DNA of 40,840 nt from NCBI GenBank assembly GCA_015680685.1, contig MNCI01028786.1:98230-139069 (forward strand). Direction: 5' to 3'. Every line of letters begins with the position of its first letter. The stretch's first letter is position 1. This stretch comes from Gnetum montanum (taxonomy: Eukaryota; Streptophyta; Gnetopsida; Gnetales; Gnetaceae). A program made the translations under genes and the position numbers. The notes beneath the pieces were generated by a model, which made no database searches, was not told the DNA's origin, and saw nothing but the letters and a program-made list of their open reading frames with translations. This document shows positions 31,318 to 40,468 of this stretch, piece after piece.

Positions 31318-31640
31318 AGTATATCCTTGACTGGTAGCAATTCAGATACTTGGGATCAGTTGTTTTTTTTCTTTTTCTTTTGAGATTTGAAATATAGAGT
31401 GAGATAAATAATGATGTGACAAATAAAATTCAAGCAAGATGGATGAAATGGCAAGAAGCTAATGGTGTGCTTTGTGATAAAAGAATTTTCATTGGGTTGA
31501 AGGGAAAATTGTACAAAACCGTTATCAAACTTGAGATCTTATATAGTGTGGAATGTTGGGTAATAAAATTGAATCATGTTCAACACATGTATGTTGCAAA
31601 TATGCAAATGCTAAAGTGAATGTTGGGCATTGATACATGA
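31318..31640 (+). mobile_element. second RTE-type LINE fragment (3' part)
   Basis: QFRYLGSV is followed, after a T-rich expansion, by TNKIQARWMKWQEANGVLCD, FIGLKGKLYKTVIKLEILY, VECWVIKLNHVQHMYVANM and LKCMLGID-like words. It overlaps in content with the fragment at 30076, so it is a separate copy. The 67-codon open stretch at 31416-31619 is the best-preserved piece. Confidence 0.78.
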
Positions 31641-31935
31641 TTGTTACACTCGTGCATTTTCACAAAAAACTATACATTACTAACCACCATCTACCCTAGT
31701 TTCATCAAGTTATCTATTTTTCCTTTCTTTTCATGTAACATTCCAGCGTATGGGAAAATGGATATTATGCAAAATATTGAAATGTTTTAAACAAATTGCA
31801 ATAATATTTGTAATTATGAGACTAGATAAGGTGAATTATGAAACTAAAACTGAAATTTTTTATTTATGTTTACTGAGACCATTTAGGTCTACTTTCAGAA
31901 TTTGTTTTACATTTTTTTTTAAAAAATGTGTTGCC

Positions 31936-31998
31936 TAGTGGAATTAAACTTGTAATCTGGGGTTACCAAGTCAAGACTCATACCACTAAGCTGATACC
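31936..31998 (-). mobile_element. tRNA-derived SINE-like head
   Basis: On the minus strand CAGCTTAGTGGTATGAG fits a pol III A box except for its first base. After TTGGTAACC, the word AGTTTAATTCC resembles a B box with changes. Spacing between the boxes is about 26 bases. The arrangement 'AGTGGTAxGAGTCTTGxCTTGGTAACC' is common in plant SINE heads. The 3' body and target duplication were not determined; an A/T-rich stretch lies downstream. Confidence 0.4.
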
Positions 31999-32174
31999 TG
32001 ATTGTCAAGTTAGATTAACTAGTATCCAATCAAAGTTTGAAGGAGGTTATGGCCTTTAGCCCTACAACTTTTCTCTGTCTTGAAATGGGGCTGGGCTACT
32101 AGGTTTTGGGGGTAGATTGAAAGAAAAAAAACTTTGTAGAACTGTGACAGCCTAGGTAAGCATCAAACCAAAAA

Positions 32175-32265
32175 CTATGACTTGGTTTGAAACATGGGTA
32201 TGAATATATTTAACCACCTAGTGATGTAGGGTGATTGCCACACCCACCAATATGCGCCTCAACCT
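32175..32265 (+). repeat. dispersed repeat, copy 1
   Basis: TATGACTTGGTTTGAAACAT, then GGGTATGAATATATTTAACC and GTGATGTAGGGTGATTGCC resemble 39984-40065 closely. The second copy is the sequence that L6 hit. Confidence 0.65.
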
Positions 32266-32353
32266 ATATGTTAAGTGCACACACAAGTTGAAAAAGTATT
32301 CATAGAGATTCTAATCCACAGCTTGCTTTGATATCCAACTGCAATGGCATAGG

Positions 32354-32368
32354 TCCATGATATGGTTT
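32354..32368 (+). repeat. target-site duplication of L6, left copy
   Basis: TCCATGATATGGTTT, matching 39984-39998 at 14 of 15 positions. It runs directly into the poly(T). Confidence 0.8.
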
Positions 32369-32717
32369 TTTTTTTTTTTCTGTGAGAAATGATTGGGCAA
32401 GTTATGTTACATGAAAAATTTACAAGCAAGAACCATAAGGGGGAGAGGAACCCCTTGTGCAAGGAACAAACACAACAAGGGAGGAAGAACCCTTGTAACC
32501 AAAAAATAGGGAATGAAAATATCTGATCCCATCAAAACAAGGACGATTAAGGGACGTGACATGTAGCCCACATGACTTTTGAAACTTGCAATCAAAAAAC
32601 CATAAGACCTAACAGATAGGGCTCTTGTGAATTGATAAAATCTACAACTCATATAGGGATTGGTAGTTTTTTGCACATGCAATGGGGCACCTCCTACCTA
32701 TGTACTTTGTCCACAAT

Positions 32718-32722
32718 CTTTC
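32718..32722 (+). repeat. target-site duplication of LTR element, left
   Basis: CTTTC, repeated at 37632-37636. One extra T separates it from the apparent LTR start. Confidence 0.6.
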
Positions 32723-33475
32723 TTTTTGATGTGGACATCAAACAGGCCAACATAACATCTTTGTAATGATGGAATCTTTCCCTGGATTTTTGGCATGTTT
32801 GGGAGTGTTTTGGGACTATTTTGATGAGTTTAGGGCTATAGGGACTTGTTTGGAGGTGTCTGGAGTTTCTAGGCCTCAAAACAAGCATATTTGATTTTGG
32901 CCCTAGCAGGCTAGATGTCTACCTTGACAGCTAGATGTCTAAGCTATAGTCAAGACATCTACACACTCTCAAGACATCTCAAACTAGATGTCTAACATGA
33001 CTTCAAGATGTCTACTCTGATATCTCTACACTTGGAAAAATGTCTATTGTTTCTTCAAGACATCTAGGACGGATTTTAACTAACATAAAATTGAATGGTA
33101 AATTGGAGGGAAGATGAAGAGACAGGAGGGAAGGATATAAATAGACCTCTTGGGCCTTCAATTTGATCAAGAGAGAGAGAGAGAGAAGAGAGAGTTTAGG
33201 GAAAGAGAGGTGAGTTGAGAGAAGAGTAGAGAGAGATAGGGTCTTGGCAAGGTGCCTTAATCATCATCCATGTGAGAGTGTGTTTTTTTTATTGAGTGTG
33301 TGTGTGAAAATTTGATTGAATCTCTTGTTTTTCCTTGGGAATTTGTGCTTCCTTTCAGCTGTAATTTCTCCATTTGAGCAAGAATAAAGCTTGAATTTTC
33401 TTTTCTTGTTCAAATTTGCTGTTTATTTGACATTGAGAGAGCTTGGATTGTGGAATCCATGGGAGCTTCCCATTA
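32723..33475 (+). repeat. 5' LTR
   Basis: This runs from TTTTTGATGTGGACATC to CTTCCCATTA. U3 holds about eight AGAYRTCT-type octamers. A TATA box lies at 33136, a GA microsatellite at about 33172-33198 and an AATAAA near 33383. The 3' LTR repeats the same order. The start is ambiguous by a few bases because the 3' LTR has TGCTGATG where this one has TTTTGATG. Confidence 0.88.
33136..33143 (+). promoter_or_regulatory. LTR TATA box
   Basis: TATAAATA within GGATATAAATAGACCTC; the identical box is in the 3' LTR at 37289. It should position transcription start about 30 bases downstream. Confidence 0.65.
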
Positions 33476-33478
33476 GAT

Positions 33479-33490
33479 TGGTATCGGAGC
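33479..33490 (+). other. primer-binding site (initiator tRNA-Met)
   Basis: TGGTATCGGAGC differs from the common plant PBS TGGTATCAGAGC at one base and starts three bases after the LTR end. Confidence 0.85.
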
Positions 33491-33835
33491 AGCTTGGAAT
33501 TGAAAACAATTGCATTCAAGTAGATAATTCTCATCTCAATTGCAAAGAATCACTCCAAATTCTCAAGCTTGGATGATTTCTCTCTTGCTACTTGTTCTAC
33601 TCATCCTAGGGTTTGAAAATTTCCCTTTGATACCTAAGTTTGTCATATCTTTCAAGAATTGGAAGATAATTGTGGAATTGGACACCCATTTGCTTGTAAT
33701 AGCTAGGGTTTCAACATCTTATGCTCATTTCTCTTAAGATCTGAGAATTTGTTGTCTCATTCCTTGAGAAATCTTGAAAATTTCAGCTTTCCTTGTAGAA
33801 TATTGTGAAAATTACCTTTTAGATCAAGTTCCATC

Positions 33836-35095
33836 ATGCTTCCAAAGAAGAAGACAGTTCAAGCTTTGTCAAGAGACATGGATGACATCAGAAATGCTCT
33901 CAAGCTCATTGTTGAGAAAATTGAAAAGCATGGAGAGAACAAAGGAGCTGCTACTTCACGAAAAGCAACTAAGCAAGGATACAATTCATGCAATTCTTCA
34001 CCAAGACCTTCTTCAAGACATTCTTCAATGCCATCCCTTGAAGATGATATTCCTTTTGAAGATGACTACCATGGAGAAGGAGAAGCTCAAGATGATGTTT
34101 TTCTTCATGCTCGTATTGCTGAAAATAAGTCTCAAGGCTTCATTTTTCCTAGGAAAGGGAAAAAGGAACTTTTTTCTAGGCCTCAAAGGAAGCAAGGTGA
34201 AGGAATTGAAGTCACTCTTGCAAAAGCTTTTAGACATACTTCAAGGATGCTTCATGTTGGAGTGAAATCCTTGGATGGCATGGAAGGAACTGAATCTTTC
34301 CTCTCTCGACTGAAAATGATTAACATGTACTTTGAACTTGAAGATGGGGAAAATCATCAAAAGGTGTCTTTTGCTGAAACCAAATTGGAAGGCATAGCAC
34401 TTGTATGGTGGGAGAAAGAAATTCATTCTTACAAGGTGAACAATGGTACTCCTATCAAGGATTGGTTTTGAATATAGTTCATGCTCAAGCAAAAATCTGA
34501 GAAGACTCATCATAGACAAGAGGCCATCCAAAAACTGAAGTCCCTAAGGCAAGGTGATAAGAGTGTGAAGGACTACTACATGGATTTTTGTAAGGCTTTC
34601 TAGCTTGCAAAAGTTCATTGGGATGATTATGAACAAGTGTCTAGCTTTCAATGAGGACTTAAAAGGGAGTATCAACAAAAGCTAACATTCTATGAGCCCC
34701 AAACATTGGATGAGGCTTTTGAATCAACTCTTAAGGCTGAAAAGAAACTTCAATGCTACACTAGAGGTCCTAAATCTTCTAAGGGCAAGAACTCCAAAGC
34801 TTTTGAAAGTGAGAAAGGAGCCAAGGAGAATGAAATGCCAAGGAAGACACCAATGAGAAGCAAGAGAAGTCCAAGGAGGGCCAAGATTCTAAGAAAGACT
34901 ACTCCATGTATGGAATGGGTCAAGGAAATGGTTAAGCCTCCAACCTTCAATGCTTCAATTGTGGTGACAAGGGACATAAACTATGGGAGTGTAATAAGCC
35001 AAAGGTTTCCAAGAGAAAGGAACTCCAAATCTTAGAAAAGGAAGAATCCTCCAATGAAGGTAGACCTCTTGTGATTGAAGATGCAACAGAAATTA
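33836..35095 (+). pseudogene. LTR element gag (retrotransposon capsid and zinc knuckle)
   Basis: The frame from ATG 33836 starts MLPKKKTVQALSRDMDD, a short coiled segment, then the capsid-like core: GTESFLSRLKMINMYFEL, ETKLEGIALVWWEKEI, stop at 34469, FMLKQKSEKTHHRQEA, LRQGDKSVKDYYMDF, LKREYQQKLTFYEPQTLDEA. Lys/Glu-rich sequence follows. After a frameshift near 34830 comes a perfect CX2CX4HX4C knuckle (CFNCGDKGHKLWEC, 34951-34992). Four or more stops make it non-functional. Gag proteins package the element RNA into particles. No protease follows. Confidence 0.82.
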
Positions 35096-35099
35096 GTTC

Positions 35100-36120
35100 T
35101 GCATTTTTATGGGAAATGTAAGTGTTAATCAAGGAAATGAGGAAGAAGAAAGATTTGATGAAGTAGAGGTCAATGAGAAAATGAGTTCTCAAGTATATCT
35201 AATTGAGCAAAGGAGTGCTCAATACTCCAAGGTTTCAAGTAATGAAACCAAGGACTTCATCAAAGGGACCAATAGATCTTCAAGGTCCAAGATGGTGTAT
35301 GTTGCTAATCAAGGAGAGTTCCTACCTCATGAGTCATGGGAGGTGAAGGATATAAGCCAAAGGAGTGGTAAGGATCAAGGGACTTCTCCAGGAAGGGTTA
35401 AGAGCATTACTAGAAGGTATGATTCTCATACTTTTTGCAATTGTTCTATACCTTGTAGCAAGGGAAAGGAGATTCTAAGCCAAGTGGAGGCTATCTATGG
35501 AAGAATGATTACTTTGATGAAAATGATGTTAAAGCCATGGAGGAGAGTTTATTTTTTGAGCTGGTACCTCCAAAATGAAATGAAGAGCCTGTTGATGATT
35601 CCTTTGAAGAGGAGAAGCCATTGGAATTGGGAACTCCTATTTGGGATCTTGAACCTTCAAGCTTTGATGATTTTGTTGATGAAAATGATGTTAAAGCCAT
35701 GGATGAGAGTTTATTTTTTGAGTTGGTACCTTCAAAATGAAATGGAGAGCCTATTGATGATTCCTTTGAAGAGGAGAAGCCATTGGAATTGGGAACTCCT
35801 ATTTGGGATCTTGAACCTTCAAGCTTTGATGAGATTGGACAGCCACATATTGAAGATGAAGTTGAACCAAAATTGGATGGGAGAAGCCATGAAGAGGTAA
35901 GTAAGTGTGAGCTTTACCTTGTTGATGGTAGTAATGTCTCTCATGTTGAAGTTAGTGTGACGGATGCTAGTTTTTCACTTTAGCTTGGTAGTGGTTTGTT
36001 CAATGGTAGTGATGTGCATCATGATCACTGTAGTGATTATGATAATGTTGTGAGTCTTGTTTTCTTTGATACAAGCAATGTGACTTTTGATGCCATTATT
36101 AGTGGAGAGCAAAGCTAATG
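35100..36120 (+). pseudogene. acidic repeat-containing region downstream of gag
   Basis: This is a frame with no recognised domain. It carries a Glu/Asp-rich segment (NEEEERFDEVEVNEKMSSQ), then ENDVKAMEESLFFELV, stop, EEPVDDSFEEEKPLELGTP and IWDLEPSSFD, all duplicated in tandem, then EVSKCELYLVDGSNVSHVEV. It lies where pol would be in an autonomous element. The acidic part resembles gag-proximal linkers of some plant gypsy elements, but no protease motif is seen. Confidence 0.5.
35520..35832 (+). repeat. 162-bp tandem duplication (54 codons) with the same stop
   Basis: The period is 162 bases. The unit begins AAAATGATGTTAAAGCCATG. TGA stops at 35576-35578 and 35738-35740 occupy the same codon in both units. 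The copies differ at only a few bases. Confidence 0.92.
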
Positions 36121-36614
36121 ATGGTAATGAATTTGATTTTGTATGGGATAAGGATGGCTATGGTAGTAGTCATAGTAGGAAGGTCATTATTGATGTTGGT
36201 GAAGACATTAATAATGATATGTTTTCCAGATTTGGAAATGCTTGCTATGGATTATGGCAATGATAAAATTGTCAAATGTGTTGAAGAACTTGATTGTCTT
36301 GGCTGTGAAATGGATAAGTAGCATGAAGACAATCCAAGCGGTTGTGATGCTAATGGTGAAAGGAAGCTAAGTGGTAGTCTTCCAAACATCAAGAAGAAGA
36401 AGGTGAAGAAGAGGAAAAATGATGGAAGGGAAATTGGTTTGAGGAGACCTAATCCTTTTGAATTTCCTTAATCTTCTTTTGTTGCAGGTCATGGAAGAAA
36501 CACATGGGTTTTGGTGCTCTCCAAATGAAAGCATAGTGAAGCCTTTGAGGGTAAAGACCATATCCACTCTTCTTTCATGAATTTCTCCATTGTGATGTAA
36601 GCACAAAATTGTGC

Positions 36615-36715
36615 TAATGTGTGTGTGTGTGTTTATGTGTGTTATGCAAACATTGTGTTGTGTGTTTATGTATGTCATGCAAACATTGTGTTGTGTGTTT
36701 ATGTGTTTATGAAAT
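36615..36715 (+). repeat. TG microsatellite and 33-bp imperfect repeats
   Basis: A TGTGTGTGTGTG run is followed by units of about 33 bp containing ATGCAAACATTGTGTTG. It lies in the non-coding part before the polypurine tract. Confidence 0.8.
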
Positions 36716-36862
36716 AAGTTTGGGTGGTAGAGACAAAATGTTGTGAGCTCTAACCATTCCATGTGTGTTGTGATTTGGTTTGTGTGTAAATTGTGGCCTA
36801 TGTGAGGGGGCAACAACTAGCCCAAGTGTAAAGTGATCTTGTGTGGGAATCAAGAGTCTTTT

Positions 36863-36874
36863 GAAGGAGGAGGG
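36863..36874 (+). other. polypurine tract
   Basis: GAAGGAGGAGGG lies immediately before the 3' LTR start (TGCTGATG), the plus-strand priming site of LTR retrotransposons. Confidence 0.75.
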
Positions 36875-37631
36875 TGCTGATGTGGACATCAAATAGGCCA
36901 ACGTAACATCTCTCCAATGATGGAATCTTTCCCTAGAGTTTTGGCATGTTTGGGACTATTTTGATGAGTTTAGGAGGTTTTGGGGACTACAGGGACTTGT
37001 TTGGAGATTCCATGCCTCAAAATAAGCATCTTTAATTTTGGCCCTAACAGATGAGATGCCTACCTTGACAGTTAGACATCTAAGCTGCAGTCAAGATGCC
37101 TACACACTCTCAAGACATCTCAGACTAGACGTCTAACATGATTTCAAGATGTCTACTATGATATCTCTACACTCTTGAAAAATGTCTACTGTTTCTTCCA
37201 AACGTCTAGTACGGATTTTAATGAACATCAAATTGAATGGTAATTTGGAGGGAAGATGAAGAGATGGGGGGTGGCGGTGGGGGAAGGATATAAATAGACC
37301 TCTTGGGCCTTCAATTTGATCAAGAGAGAGAAAGAGAGAGAAGAGCGAGTTTAGGGAGAGAGAGGTGATTTGGGAAAAGAGTAGAGAGAGATAGGGTCTT
37401 GGCAAGGTGCCTTGATCATCATCCATGTGAGAGTGTGTTTTCTTTGATTGAGTGTGCGTGTGAGAATTTGATTGAATCTCTTCTTTGTCCTTGGGGATTT
37501 GTGATTCCTTTCAGCTGTAATTTCTTCATTTGAGCAAGAATAAAGCTTTAACTTTCTTTTCTTGTTCAAATTTGCTGTTTTTGTGACATTGAGAGAGCTT
37601 GGATTGTGGAATCCATTTATGCTTCTCATCA
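36875..37631 (+). repeat. 3' LTR
   Basis: This runs from TGCTGATGTGGACATC to CTTCTCATCA. It is collinear with 32723-33475. U3 has the same AGAYRTCT words, TATAAATA at 37289, a GA tract and AATAAA near 37540. Confidence 0.9.
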
Positions 37632-37636
37632 CTTTC
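37632..37636 (+). repeat. target-site duplication of LTR element, right
   Basis: CTTTC, as at 32718-32722. L6 J-module coding sequence continues directly after it. Confidence 0.6.
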
Positions 37637-38280
37637 TTCCCTAGAGGATATAAAGCCTACACCTTATTGAAGTGTCTTGTGTCTTTCTCCGTGTTGATCT
37701 TGCACTTGCTTTGCTTCTTGGCACACCTTATCAGGGTGGAGTGTCTGCAATATTTTTCTGATGTGTTTTCATAGGTTGTCCCACGGAGTCTCAATGTTAA
37801 TGTCCTCACCACTTATGGACATATGCCCTCCCTAAACCACATCCTAACATTGGAGGCAAGGGTCTTATCAAGGTGATTGTTCGTATTTTGTTCCTCTAGG
37901 AGCTCATTCTTCTTCCTAAAAGGCTCTTGTTGCTCCTACTACTCTTGATCCTTTGTAGTTGCACTTGAATCTCCTCCCGAAGGCATTCCTCTAGTAATGC
38001 ATCCTAACTTTCCCATTGTCGTTGTTCCTCCCTCTCTTCTTCTTGCCTTAGCTCCTCCTCTTGCAAGTGTGCCCGTTCCTCAATCTCTCGTTTGGCAAGA
38101 TCTTCATCCTTACACTCAGCCTACTCTTTGGTCCTCATGCCCTTCTTAGTCTCCACAATGGCCTTGCACAAGGTAACCTTGAAGGCCACCTCCAACTGCT
38201 TCTGAAGGATGGCCTCCCATGTTGCCACCAAACCTCCTGGTTTGTCTTTTGGTCCTCCTAATCCATTGGGCATTGCTTTA
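37637..38280 (-). pseudogene. L6 ORF2 extension: coiled coil and J-domain-like module with HPD
   Basis: From 38280 the frame reads EAILQKQLEVAFKVTLCKAI, then KREIEERAHLQEEELRQEEE and LREEIQVQLQRIKSS: Glu/Gln/Lys-rich coiled coil with three stops. NVRMWFREGICP (near 37855) is the conserved junction motif. The J module follows in another frame: ETPWDNL, stop, KHIRKILQTLHPDK with the canonical HPD at 37738-37730, then CQEAKQVQDQHGERHKTLQ and GFISSREE up to the LTR element. This is the only copy with the exact HPD tripeptide. The LTR insertion separates it from its 3' UTR at 32717. Confidence 0.75.
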
Positions 38281-38429
38281 CCTTGCTTGACGAGGGAGAC
38301 ACAAAAACCCTAATGGGTGATTTCCATCACCTAGCAGATGAAGAAGAATCTCTGTATAATCTCTTCCTACATTTATACACCCTAATGAACACCAATAGGG
38401 GCCACACTACTATTGAGGTAGGTGGTCCT

Positions 38430-39235
38430 ACATTTGTTAAAGCATAAGAAGCAAGTTAGATTGCTGACCTCGCCACCTTTGTTGAAGCACTTCTAGAAAG
38501 AACCACGGAAAGTTGACTGGCCTTCCTAGTTTTAGGCATTGCATAAATGCAAAGTGAACCCTCTCTAGCTTAGAAGCATTCTTCAATTGGATGAAGTACT
38601 GCTCCACGCACTTCATTGCCGCTTGCCAGACAATCGACATTTGAGAATGCAGAACTTGCCTACTTGATGTCTTGGCGATGTGCCTAGAGAAAAATAGTCA
38701 CATCTTATAGTCCGTTGGTGGAGGATAGAATCACCTCCCCTATCAGTGGGACAACCAAGTACCCTATAATGGCTTCCTCGATGAGCTTGATTTTGACCCC
38801 TCAAAAGATAATTTGATCATCCTCCCATTGAGCAAAGAAACTAGTGTCTTGTAAGTTGGCCTTGTGTTTGAGAGTTAGGAGGAGCTCCTCCCAACCCACC
38901 CTTGACACCAAGTGTTAGAGTTCCCCATTGTCTTTGAAGTAGGTGTAATCAAACTCCATAGTCAGCGTAACCCCCATGTTTGCAACTACCTCCCACCATA
39001 GATGGTGCACATGTGCAACAATAGATGATGACATCCAAGAGCTATGAAAAACTACTGAATTTTGTACCCACCAAATGACCTAGAGAAGTGCACTAGCTGG
39101 ACTGTCACCATGTAGTGGAGTGAAAGAATTGAGGCCCGCTAGACTCTAGTCTTCGCAAGTAAATGGGCATTGTATAAAAAGATGTGCCTAAGTCTTGGAG
39201 TCTTCAATGCCGCACATGGGGCATTGGGTGTTTGT
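38430..39235 (-). pseudogene. L6 ORF2 fragment: zf-RVT tail and domain X
   Basis: In one frame with several stops: DTNTQCPMCGIEDSKTQAHL then FIQCPF (zinc tail), VIWWVQNSVVFHSS, HHLWWEVVANMGVTLTME, FKDNGEL, stop, LVSRVGWEELLLTL, DTSFFAQWEDDQIIF, GVKIKLIEEAIIGYL and GEVILSSTNGL. A short frameshifted gap near 38690-38640 precedes VWQAAMKCVEQYFIQL, SKLERVHFAFMQCLKLG and VNFPWFFLEVLQQRW. It supports X as a direct in-frame extension of the zinc tail. It is more decayed than L5. Confidence 0.78.
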
Positions 39236-39940
39236 ATCTATGCCCCTTTGAGAAATGGTCTAGTACTCCTAGGGAAGCCTGAGACCCTAACCCACATCAA
39301 GACCCTTGTCAACAAGTTAAGGCCATTGTGGGTAAGCTTAAGGCCCTTGGACCCAAAAAACCATGGTTGTCTCTGGAGAGTAGTATCCCTCTCTTCCATA
39401 GAACTGAACACAAACAATAGGAGGTCCCCTAAAAAAGTTCAAATCTCCACCTCTTCGACATTCCAAGAGGAAGCAATCTACCTCTAGATTTGCTCCACCT
39501 ACAAGTGAACCTTGGATGAGATGAACTTTCCCACCATGCTATGTTGCAGCAGTGCCACACCCCTAGGAAACACCACCAACTTCATCTCCAAATGTAGTTG
39601 CCTTGCGTGGATGCACATTGCATCAATACTTGCGTTCCTAGGCCTCCAATCCTTAAAGCGCACTCCCTTGCTAGTGTTTCCCTTGCCACCACTAATGAAC
39701 ATGCACCCTTCATGCTTGCCCCTTGTGACCCCCCATCCACATCTTTGCTTCTATAGTTGTTTAGGGTGTTTGGGCCTGCCTATGTCACTTGCGGCATGTT
39801 GTTCTCTCCCTCCTTGATTTCAGCATTGCCGTCCACGGCAATCTCACTACTTGCACTGCTGCCTCCATCACCCTCTGCCACTAGTTGAACCCTAACCCTC
39901 TTCATGTGTCTATGAGCCCCCTTCTTTTGTTTTGTTTGCC
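39236..39940 (-). pseudogene. L6 ORF1 N-terminal part (DUF4283-like)
   Basis: Read from about 39940: KRVRVQLVAEGDGGSS, then in other frames RFKDWRPRNASIDAMCIHAR, LEMKLVVFPRGVALLQ, SMVGKFISSKVHL, GDLLLFVFSSMEERDTTLQR, QPWFFGSKGLKLTHNG and LMWVRVSGFPRS. This matches the start of L5 ORF1 (GKFIS, LLLFTFLTVEER, PWFFGARGL, WIWLSGIP). It is fused near 39240 directly to the zf-RVT tail, so the rest of ORF1, the endonuclease and the reverse transcriptase core are deleted. Confidence 0.72.
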
Positions 39941-39983
39941 ATCTCCATTCTTACTGGTACTAGTTTCATAGTAACAATTCAAA

Positions 39984-40065
39984 TCCATGACATGGTTTGA
40001 AACATGGGTACCATTTTATATAACCTCCAAGTGGTGTAGGGCAATTACCATGCCCAACACCAACC
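39984..40065 (+). repeat. dispersed repeat, copy 2, containing L6 right target duplication
   Basis: 39984-39998 (TCCATGACATGGTTT) is the right target duplication of L6. The whole segment resembles 32175-32265. Confidence 0.75.
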
Positions 40066-40468
40066 CCATTTAAGACGAGGTCTAGCTTGTGGATCTTTCC
40101 TTTGCTGTCCAAGACTACCTTAAAACCTATGTTTCACAATGATGGGGAATGCGGGAACGCCGGAACGTGTACCCAAATGAGTTTGGAAATGAGAGGCATT
40201 TTTTGGGAGCGAGGCTAGACGCATGAGGAACATGAATATAAAAAGTTTATAAGATACATATATAAATATACTTTAAATATTATTTTTTATTCATACTTAT
40301 TACCAATATGACAACATCAATTGTCTAATTCTCAACTAAATAATTTCAGTTGTCTAATTCTATGAAACCTCAATGTTAAATATACTAACTCTATTCATTA
40401 CACAGAGAAAATTCACAACAGTAAACTTAATGTTCACCAAGAAATTTTAATAATTAAAGCTTCCCATC
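40066..40468. other. AT-rich spacer, nothing recognised
   Basis: No gene or element could be supported between L6 and L7. Confidence 0.5.

Larger units (their letters stand above)
32723..37631 (+). mobile_element. gag-only LTR retrotransposon (TR-GAG / LARD type), 4.9 kb
   Basis: This has two LTRs of about 0.75 kb, a primer-binding site for initiator tRNA-Met, a gag frame with a zinc knuckle and a polypurine tract, but no protease, reverse transcriptase, RNase H or integrase motif anywhere between the LTRs. It is therefore non-autonomous. It inserted into L6. The two LTRs differ by many substitutions and small indels, so the insertion is not recent. Confidence 0.88.
32366..39983 (-). mobile_element. 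LINE copy L6, internally deleted, interrupted by an LTR retrotransposon
   Basis: On the minus strand L6 has a 5' end at 39983, an ORF1 segment, a direct jump near 39240 to the zf-RVT tail, then domain X, coiled coil and J module. The LTR element (37631-32723) follows, and then L6's own 3' UTR (32717-32380) and poly(A), seen as T at 32379-32366. The family 3' end reads CCCAATCATTTCTCAC. A 15-bp target duplication frames it. Without the LTR element it is about 2.7 kb and lacks endonuclease and most reverse transcriptase, so it could only have moved in trans, unless the deletion came later. Confidence 0.85.

Noticed and set aside
36367-36816. 149-codon His/Thr-rich minus-strand ORF
   Set aside because: It is the antisense of the TG microsatellite and the non-coding part of the LTR element.
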